A stretch of 18,935 bases of DNA, from NCBI GenBank assembly GCA_034667245.1, contig JAXDKI010000542.1, positions 1 to 18,935 of the forward strand. The letters are read 5' to 3'. The stretch comes from DATBFX01 sp034667245. Lineage in GTDB: Bacteria > Chloroflexota > Chloroflexia > Thermomicrobiales > UBA6265. Shown piece after piece: positions 13,894 to 18,935 of this stretch (its first letter is position 1; each line of letters begins with the position of its first letter). The position numbers and the translations under genes are program-made. The notes under the pieces are model-generated. The model saw only the letters and a program-made list of their open reading frames with translations. It was not told where the DNA came from and ran no database searches.

Positions 13894-15789
13894 CTAACGC
13901 CCCGCCATCGCCGGTTGCCGGAGCACTTCCAGAACCTCCGCCGCCACCTCGTATCGCCCGAAGGAGGGCATGATGTACACCCCTTGGGCATGGCTCTCCA
14001 GCGCCGCCAGCAACTCTTGCGCCATCTTCACACCCTCGCGCCGTCCGTCGGCCCCCGCCCGCCGCATCCGGTCGCGTGCGTCGTCCGTCAGCGTGATCCC
14101 CGGCACCTCGTTGTGCAGGAACTCGGCGTGCCGCGAGCTCTGCAGCGGCAGGATGCCGACGAGCACCGGCACCGGGATCGGCTCCCCCAGGATCGCCAGA
14201 AAGTCGGTCCAGACACGCACGTCGTAGATCGGCTGCGTCATCACGAAGTTCGCCCCGGCCGCGAGCTTTGCCCGCAACCGTCCCGCCTCTTCTTCCCGAT
14301 CGGCCCGGGTCGGATCGACCGCGCAGGCAATCGTGAAACTCGCCATCCGCCCGATCGACGCCCCTGCCGAGTCGGTCCCCCCGTTCAGCTGCGACAAGAC
14401 CCGGATCAGCCCGATCGAATCGACGTCGTAGACCGCGGAGGAGTCGGGGTAGTCGCCCAGACTCGGCGGATCTCCGGTCAGCGCCAGGATGTTCCGTACC
14501 CCGACCGCGTGCGCCCCGAGCAGTTCTGATTGCAACCCCATCAGCGAGCGGTCGCGCGTCGTGAAATGGATGATCGTCTCGAGTCCGACCTGATGCTGGA
14601 TCAGGTAGCACATCGTCAACGCGCTCATCCGCACCCGCGCCATGGGCGAATCGGCCACGTTGATCGCGTCGACCCCGGCCTCTTTGAGGAGGCGGGCACC
14701 GTCCAGCGCCTTCGCCGGGTTCAGCCCCTTCGGCGGATCGATCTCAACGCTGACGACGAACTTCCGACCCAGCTTCTCGGCCAGCTCCGTTGGCCCTTCG
14801 GTCGCGACCAGATCCGGCACGGCCAACCCCTGCAAACGGATCTCTGCCGCCCGCCGCCGTACGGAGACCGGCGGCGCCGTCGCCGTCGGCTCCTTTTGAT
14901 CGAGCGCCGACCGCATCGCCCGGATGTGCTCCGGCGTCGTCCCACAGCACCCGCCGATCAGCTTGACCCCGATCGCCGCCGCCTGCCGTGCGAAGTCGGC
15001 GAAGTACTCGGGCGAGCTCGGGTAGATCACGCGGCCGCCGACGTGCGACGGCCACCCGGCGTTCGGCATCGTCCCGACCGCGCTCCGTCGATCCCCCGCC
15101 GCGTCGAGCAACTCCCGCATCGCCTCGACCACCGGCAGGATCCGCTGAGGCCCGACCGAGCAGTTGGCCCCGAGGACGTCGACGCCCAGCCCGCTCAGCG
15201 TCCGTACCACCTGCTCGACGTCATTCCCCGCGATCGTCCGCCCGTCCTCGGCGAAGGTCATGAACGCCACCACCGGCAGGTCGCAGACCGACCGCGCCGC
15301 CGCGACCGCCTCTTCCATCTCCGCCAGGTCCGAGATCGTCTCCACGACCAGGAGATCGACGCCCCCCTCCAGCAGCGCCTCGATCTGCTCCCGAAACGCC
15401 GCCTGGACGTCCCGCCGCGCGGTCGTCCCGTACGGCGCCAGCGTTCGAGTCGTCGGCCCGATCGAGCCCGCCACGAGCGCCGGCCGCCCGCAGATCTCCC
15501 GCTGCTCCCGCGCCAGCTTGACTCCGCGCAGGTTGACGTCCCGCACCCGATCCGCCAATCCGAAGTGGTCCAGACGGTACCGATTCGACCCGAAGGTATT
15601 CGTCTCGATCACGTCGGCGCCGGCGTCCAGGTACGCCCGGTGAACCGAGGCGACGAGCTGCGGATTCATCAGGTTCAGCTCGTCGAAGCAGTCGTCGAGC
15701 TGCACCCCCGCCGCATAGAGCATCGTCCCCATCGCGCCGTCGGCCAGGAGCACCCCGGAGTTGAGCCGCTCAAGAAATGGATGCGACAT
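13894..15789 (-). CDS. Homocysteine S-methyltransferase / methylenetetrahydrofolate reductase fusion
   Basis: A 631-residue two-domain protein of methionine and one-carbon metabolism. Residues 1-296 form a homocysteine S-methyltransferase domain: LLADGAMGTML (14-24), ETNTFGSN, and the zinc ligands C210 (GANCSVG) and C281-C282 (GGCCGTTPEH). Residues about 344-626 form a MetF-type reductase: SVEIDPPKG (347-355), ALTGDPPS, and GANFVMTQP with YIMPSFGRY near the end. The linker at 297-343 is Ala/Arg-rich. The order matches Bacillus YitJ-type fusions. It may pass methyl groups from methylene-THF to homocysteine, though the methyl donor is not certain. ATG 15789 has GTGAGGT upstream. No SAM riboswitch is recognised in the 142-base divergent gap. 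Confidence 0.94.
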   Translation of the reverse strand: MSHPFLERLNSGVLLADGAMGTMLYAAGVQLDDCFDELNLMNPQLVASVHRAYLDAGADVIETNTFGSNRYRLDHFGLADRVRDVNLRGVKLAREQREICGRPALVAGSIGPTTRTLAPYGTTARRDVQAAFREQIEALLEGGVDLLVVETISDLAEMEEAVAAARSVCDLPVVAFMTFAEDGRTIAGNDVEQVVRTLSGLGVDVLGANCSVGPQRILPVVEAMRELLDAAGDRRSAVGTMPNAGWPSHVGGRVIYPSSPEYFADFARQAAAIGVKLIGGCCGTTPEHIRAMRSALDQKEPTATAPPVSVRRRAAEIRLQGLAVPDLVATEGPTELAEKLGRKFVVSVEIDPPKGLNPAKALDGARLLKEAGVDAINVADSPMARVRMSALTMCYLIQHQVGLETIIHFTTRDRSLMGLQSELLGAHAVGVRNILALTGDPPSLGDYPDSSAVYDVDSIGLIRVLSQLNGGTDSAGASIGRMASFTIACAVDPTRADREEEAGRLRAKLAAGANFVMTQPIYDVRVWTDFLAILGEPIPVPVLVGILPLQSSRHAEFLHNEVPGITLTDDARDRMRRAGADGRREGVKMAQELLAALESHAQGVYIMPSFGRYEVAAEVLEVLRQPAMAGR

Positions 15790-15845
15790 CGCAGGACCTC
15801 ACGCATTGCACGATACAGACGGGAACGTAGGTGACTACATCGAGG

Positions 15846-15873
15846 TTGACAGAACTCTGCCACCGCATAGGAT
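15846..15873 (+). promoter_or_regulatory. Promoter of the LLM oxidoreductase gene
   Basis: TTGACA (15846-15851, perfect -35), a 16-base spacer and TAGGAT (15868-15873, 4 of 6) lie 58 bases ahead of the ATG at 15932, in the divergent gap with the methyltransferase-MTHFR gene. Confidence 0.55.
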
Positions 15874-15931
15874 ACGCCGCAGTTTCGCCCGTTGCCGAAC
15901 GGAGCCCCCTACGAACGCGGAGGACGAGCCA

Positions 15932-16810
15932 ATGACCAGCGCGACGACCAGCGGTCTCGGATTCGGGATCTGCACCGACCAAAACCTCCCCTGGCAGACC
16001 CTCGTCGACCGCTGGCGCCTCTTCGAAGAGCTCGGGTTCGACAGCGTCTGGGACTGCGATCACTTCCAGCAACCCAGCCGCCCCCAGGGACCCTACTTCG
16101 AAGGCTGGACCCTCCTCGCCGCCCTCGCGGCCCAGACGACCCGGATTCGCATCGGCGTCCTCGTCTCCTGTAACACCTTTCGCCATCCCGCCCTCCTCGC
16201 CAAGGAAGCGGTCACCGTCGACCACATCAGCGGCGGCCGACTCGAGCTTGGCATCGGTGCCGGTTGGTACGTCCCGGAGCACGAAACCTTCGGTCTCGAC
16301 TTCCCGCCGACCCCCGAGTTGGTCGGCCGCTTCCGCGAGGCCGTCGAGATCGTCGATCTCCTGATGCGGCAGGACGTCACCTCATACCAGGGACAGTACT
16401 ACCAACTCGACGAGGCGCCGTTCCGCCCCGGCCCGATCCAGAAACCACGCCCGCCTCTCACCCTCGGCGCGCATGGACCCAAAATGCTCCGCATCGTCGC
16501 CGAGTACGCCGACCGCTGGAACTCCCACGGCTCGGTCGAAGAGATCGCCCAGCGAAACGCCATCCTCGATGAGCACTGCTCGGCAATCGGTCGCGATCCC
16601 CAGGCGATCATCCGCTCCCTCTACGGATGGTCGACCCTCCTCCCTGCCGATCCCTGGCAGTCCGTCGATGCCTTCGACGAGGTCGTCGGTCGCTACCGCG
16701 AGGTCGGCATCAACGAGTTCATTATCGACGCCCCCGGCGACGACCAGCTCGACGTCCTCGAGCGCGTCGCGGCCGACGCTCTCCCCCGCCTGCGGGCAGC
16801 GGTTGCCTGA
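15932..16810 (+). CDS. LLM-class (luciferase-like) flavin-dependent oxidoreductase
   Basis: A 292-residue TIM-barrel protein of the bacterial luciferase-like superfamily, using F420 or FMN. Supporting features: GLGFGICTDQ (8-17), FEELGFDSVWDCDHF (31-45), TTRIRIGVLVSCNTFRHP (69-86), the conserved ISGGRLELGIGAGWY (99-113), and RFREAVEIVDLL. The GIGAGWY and HET-FG segments are more common in F420-dependent members, but the cofactor is not certain and the substrate is unknown. The ATG at 15932 has GGAGG at an 8-base spacing; the frame opens further upstream but only through the promoter. The 84-aa frame and cphB follow on the same strand. Confidence 0.9.
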   Translation: MTSATTSGLGFGICTDQNLPWQTLVDRWRLFEELGFDSVWDCDHFQQPSRPQGPYFEGWTLLAALAAQTTRIRIGVLVSCNTFRHPALLAKEAVTVDHISGGRLELGIGAGWYVPEHETFGLDFPPTPELVGRFREAVEIVDLLMRQDVTSYQGQYYQLDEAPFRPGPIQKPRPPLTLGAHGPKMLRIVAEYADRWNSHGSVEEIAQRNAILDEHCSAIGRDPQAIIRSLYGWSTLLPADPWQSVDAFDEVVGRYREVGINEFIIDAPGDDQLDVLERVAADALPRLRAAVA

Positions 16811-16811
16811 G

Positions 16812-17066
16812 ATGGCTCCAACAACGACCGTCGTTCGCTACTCCAAATGTCGCGGTGGAGGACGCTGTTCCCGCCCGAACATTCTGGGCGAAGCCACGGA
16901 CCTCTCGTTCATTCAGGCTGAGGTCCATGAGTACGCGATGTGGCGGCATGAGTTTGACGCCTATGCGGAGACACGATACAGTCGCGCACAAGCGCGGCCG
17001 ATAATGGTGGGGCTCGTGGAGCCGCGCCAGGGTGCACACCCGACGGCGGCGACTCTTACTGCATAA
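16812..17066 (+). CDS. Doubtful 84-aa open frame
   Basis: An open frame beginning one base after the LLM oxidoreductase stop. It would encode 84 residues with a short CRGGGRC segment (13-19) and no familiar domain. The ribosome site is poor (only GAG next to the ATG), and its third codon positions are less GC-rich than in neighbouring genes, which argues against a well-expressed native gene. The interval could instead be the untranslated region ahead of cphB; GATAAT at 17000-17005 is a -10-like element without a -35. Kept because it fills the only gap in an otherwise packed strand. Confidence 0.2.
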   Translation: MAPTTTVVRYSKCRGGGRCSRPNILGEATDLSFIQAEVHEYAMWRHEFDAYAETRYSRAQARPIMVGLVEPRQGAHPTAATLTA

Positions 17067-17098
17067 CCACTTCTAGAAGACGAATGGCAATCTGACCA

Positions 17099-17950
17099 AT
17101 GTCCATCACCGAACTGCTTGAAGTCGATACCCTCGAGGCGTCAAACACATCCGCGTCCGCGCAGCGCGGACCGATCATGGCCATCGGCGGCGCCGAAGAC
17201 AAAATGGACGACAAAGTTATCCTTTCGACCTTTACCCAGCTGGCGGGCGGACCCGCTGCTCGCATCGCGATCATGCCGACCGCCTCCTCCATCGAGGCAG
17301 CGGGCGAACGCTACAAGGCGCTCTTCCTCGGTCTCGGCGTTCGCTCGGCCGATGTCGTCTTCATCTCTGAACGCGAGGACGCTAACGACGAAGAGACGCT
17401 CGAGGTACTCCGCGACGCCACCGGAATCTTCCTTACCGGTGGCAATCAGATGCGCCTCTCGACCATCGTCGGCGGCACCAAGGCCGCCGCTCTCGTCCGC
17501 GACCGCAACGACGCCGGCGCCGTCGTCGCCGGCACCAGTGCCGGCGCCTCGATCCTCTCCTCGCACATGGTCGCCTTCGGCGCCAGCGGGGAGACGCCGA
17601 AGCAGCGCATGGCCCAGATGGTCGCCGGTTTCGGATTGGTACCCGAGTTGATCATCGACCAGCACTTCCGCCAGCGCGACCGCATCGGTCGCCTGCTGAT
17701 GTTTGTCGCCTCCAACCCCGGCCTCCTCGGCGTCGGCGTCGACGAGGACACCGCGGCGCTCATCTCTGGCAACAGTGTCCTCGAAGTGATCGGTCGCAAC
17801 AGCGTCACCATCGTCGATGGCACCAACATCTATTCCGATATCTTCCAGGTCAAGGCACACGGCGGCATCACTATCAGCGGGGCCCAACTCCACATCCTCA
17901 CGGCCGGTCGCCGGTTCGACCTCAAGAGCCGGCGGCTGCTCGATCGATGA
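17099..17950 (+). CDS. cphB: Cyanophycinase
   Basis: Serine peptidase of family S51 that splits cyanophycin (poly-Asp with Arg side chains) into beta-Asp-Arg dipeptides. The 283 residues include GPIMAIGGAEDK (24-35), TGGNQ (113-117), the nucleophile loop GTSAGAS (145-151, S147), and DQHFRQRDRIGRL (187-199) with the catalytic-site His H189. Size is normal for an intracellular form, and no signal peptide is present. The start is ATG 17099, although its ribosome site is weak. cphA follows after 46 bases, so synthesis and breakdown of the polymer are encoded together. No isoaspartyl dipeptidase is in the window to finish degradation. Confidence 0.95.
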   Translation: MSITELLEVDTLEASNTSASAQRGPIMAIGGAEDKMDDKVILSTFTQLAGGPAARIAIMPTASSIEAAGERYKALFLGLGVRSADVVFISEREDANDEETLEVLRDATGIFLTGGNQMRLSTIVGGTKAAALVRDRNDAGAVVAGTSAGASILSSHMVAFGASGETPKQRMAQMVAGFGLVPELIIDQHFRQRDRIGRLLMFVASNPGLLGVGVDEDTAALISGNSVLEVIGRNSVTIVDGTNIYSDIFQVKAHGGITISGAQLHILTAGRRFDLKSRRLLDR

Positions 17951-17996
17951 CATCTATCCTGGTTCGAACAATCCGATTGCCGATTGAGGTGACGCG

Positions 17997-18935
17997 ATGA
18001 TCGAGGTGAGAAGCACCACCGTTTACCGCGGCCCCAACCTCTGGGCGCGGATGCCCGTGATCCTGATGGTCGTCGACATTGGCGAACTCGAAGACCGCCC
18101 GACGAACAAGATCCCTGGGTTCTACGAGCATCTCACCGAGCTCCTTCCATCGCTCTACGACCACGGCTGCTCCCTTGGTCGCCCCGGCGGCTTCCTGCAA
18201 CGGATGCGAGAAGGGACCTGGATGGGGCACGTCCTCGAACACGTCGCCCTCGAGCTCCAGAACCTCACCGGCGCCGAAGTCACACGTGGAAAAACGCGGA
18301 GCACCGGAGAGCGCGGCGTCTACAGCGTCGTCTACAGCCACGAGCAAGAGGATGTCGGCCTGGCTGCCGGCAAGCTCGCCGCCCGCCTCTTGAACCACCT
18401 GATCTACGGCGAAGAACCCGACTTCGAATTCGTCCGCGAGCTCGAAGACAACGTTATCCGCGTCGCCGAGCGCCTCGCCTTCGGTCCCTCGACCGGCGCC
18501 ATCGTCTCGGAAGCGGAACGCCGCGGCATTCCCGTCCTCCGCCTCGATCCCCGCCGCTCCCTGGTCCAACTCGGTCACGGCTGCTACCAGAAGCGAGTCT
18601 GGGCGACGGTCACCTCCTCGACGTCCAACATCGCCGTCGACATCGCCGCGAACAAGGAACTGACGAACCGCCTCCTCCAGGAGGTCGGCATCCCCGTTCC
18701 CCGCGGAACCGTCGTCCGGAACGTCGACGACGCCGTCCGGCAGGCACGCCGAATCGGCTTTCCGGTTGTTATCAAACCCCTCGATGGCAACCACGGTCGC
18801 GGTGTCTGCATCAACCTCAAGGACGAGGACGAGATTCGACAGTTCTATCCCGTCGCCGCCGAGGAGAGCCGGGCCGGCACCGTCGTCGTCGAGAGCTACA
18901 TCACCGGCCGCGACTACCGGATCCTCGTCGTGAGC
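17997..18935 (+). CDS. cphA: Cyanophycin synthetase, N-terminal part (cut by window end)
   Basis: Makes cyanophycin from Asp and Arg using ATP. Only the first 313 residues of an enzyme normally near 870-900 residues are present; the frame is open to the last base. Visible are the N-terminal domain (YRGPNLWARMPV, 10-21; HVLEHVALELQNLTG, 78-92), the segment QLGHGCYQKR (191-200) with TSSTSNIAVDIAANK, and the start of the ATP-grasp domain with the nucleotide-binding KPLDGNHGRGV (260-270). The ATG at 17997 has GAGGTG at 5-6 bases. The C-terminal Mur-ligase-like domain lies outside, so CphA1 and variant types cannot be fully separated, though this N-terminus fits CphA1. Confidence 0.95.
   Translation, partial: MIEVRSTTVYRGPNLWARMPVILMVVDIGELEDRPTNKIPGFYEHLTELLPSLYDHGCSLGRPGGFLQRMREGTWMGHVLEHVALELQNLTGAEVTRGKTRSTGERGVYSVVYSHEQEDVGLAAGKLAARLLNHLIYGEEPDFEFVRELEDNVIRVAERLAFGPSTGAIVSEAERRGIPVLRLDPRRSLVQLGHGCYQKRVWATVTSSTSNIAVDIAANKELTNRLLQEVGIPVPRGTVVRNVDDAVRQARRIGFPVVIKPLDGNHGRGVCINLKDEDEIRQFYPVAAEESRAGTVVVESYITGRDYRILVVS

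Noticed and set aside
14530..15834. 434-codon + strand frame over the methyltransferase-MTHFR gene
   Set aside because: Arg/Pro/His-rich antisense shadow with no domain, lying on a clear two-domain enzyme.
17922..18794. 290-codon - strand frame opposite cphA
   Set aside because: Opposite a conserved cyanophycin synthetase N-terminus; Asp/Gly/Val-rich shadow.
1..18935. CRISPR arrays, tRNA genes, insertion sequences, phage genes
   Set aside because: No regularly spaced repeats, no cloverleaf or CCA-type ends, no transposase or integrase motifs were found by eye in any gap or frame.

Overview
This is a GC-rich, gene-dense stretch of a bacterial chromosome. The gene families, the large-type SRP RNA, the frequent GTG/TTG/CTG starts and a secreted protein flanked by ASPVA-type low-complexity linkers suggest a Chloroflexi-like bacterium, most likely of the Thermomicrobia/Sphaerobacter group. 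The assignment rests on family recall, not on a search. I see no tRNA, rRNA, insertion sequence, phage gene or CRISPR array.

Layout, left to right. (1) 1-1050: a small membrane protein (+) converges on a large bacterial SRP RNA gene (-). The RNA has a clear promoter, and the two genes share one bidirectional terminator. (2) 1051-3262: small proteins, namely an unknown alpha/beta protein (+), a 2Fe-2S ferredoxin and an unknown 140-aa protein (both -), a 90-aa Cys/His protein (+), and a dUTPase of the dCTP-deaminase-like (archaeal) type (-). (3) 3341-7271: an MFS exporter, moaA (molybdenum cofactor), a D-2-hydroxyacid dehydrogenase 7 nt behind moaA, and a DUF4258-like small protein with its own promoter, all +. 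(4) 15789 down to 7297: a nine-gene run on the - strand. In transcription order it encodes a homocysteine methyltransferase-MTHFR fusion, ribosomal protein L19, RNase HII, a YraN-type nuclease, a secreted His-rich protein, MoaB, HisRS, a PIG-L deacetylase and a galactokinase. A palindromic intergenic repeat sits between the last two. (5) 15932-18935: an LLM-class flavin oxidoreductase, a doubtful 84-aa ORF, cyanophycinase and the 5' part of cyanophycin synthetase, which runs off the window.

Functional themes. The right end is a cyanophycin turnover unit: CphA makes the Arg/Asp nitrogen-storage polymer and CphB degrades it. Molybdenum cofactor genes occur twice (moaA, moaB) but apart. L19, RNase HII, YraN and HisRS form a housekeeping block, and its L19 gene has a structured leader and an extended -10 promoter.

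Several starts differ from the longest open frame. The moaA upstream TTG is the -35 box of a promoter. Galactokinase probably starts at a CTG 102 nt upstream of its first ATG/GTG/TTG-type start. moaB and yraN start at GTG, and hisS and the MFS gene at TTG. I found no convincing new multi-gene system. The best leads are the galK-proximal repeat, the L19 leader and tail, the small Cys/His protein, the solitary DUF4258 gene and the secreted His-rich domain.
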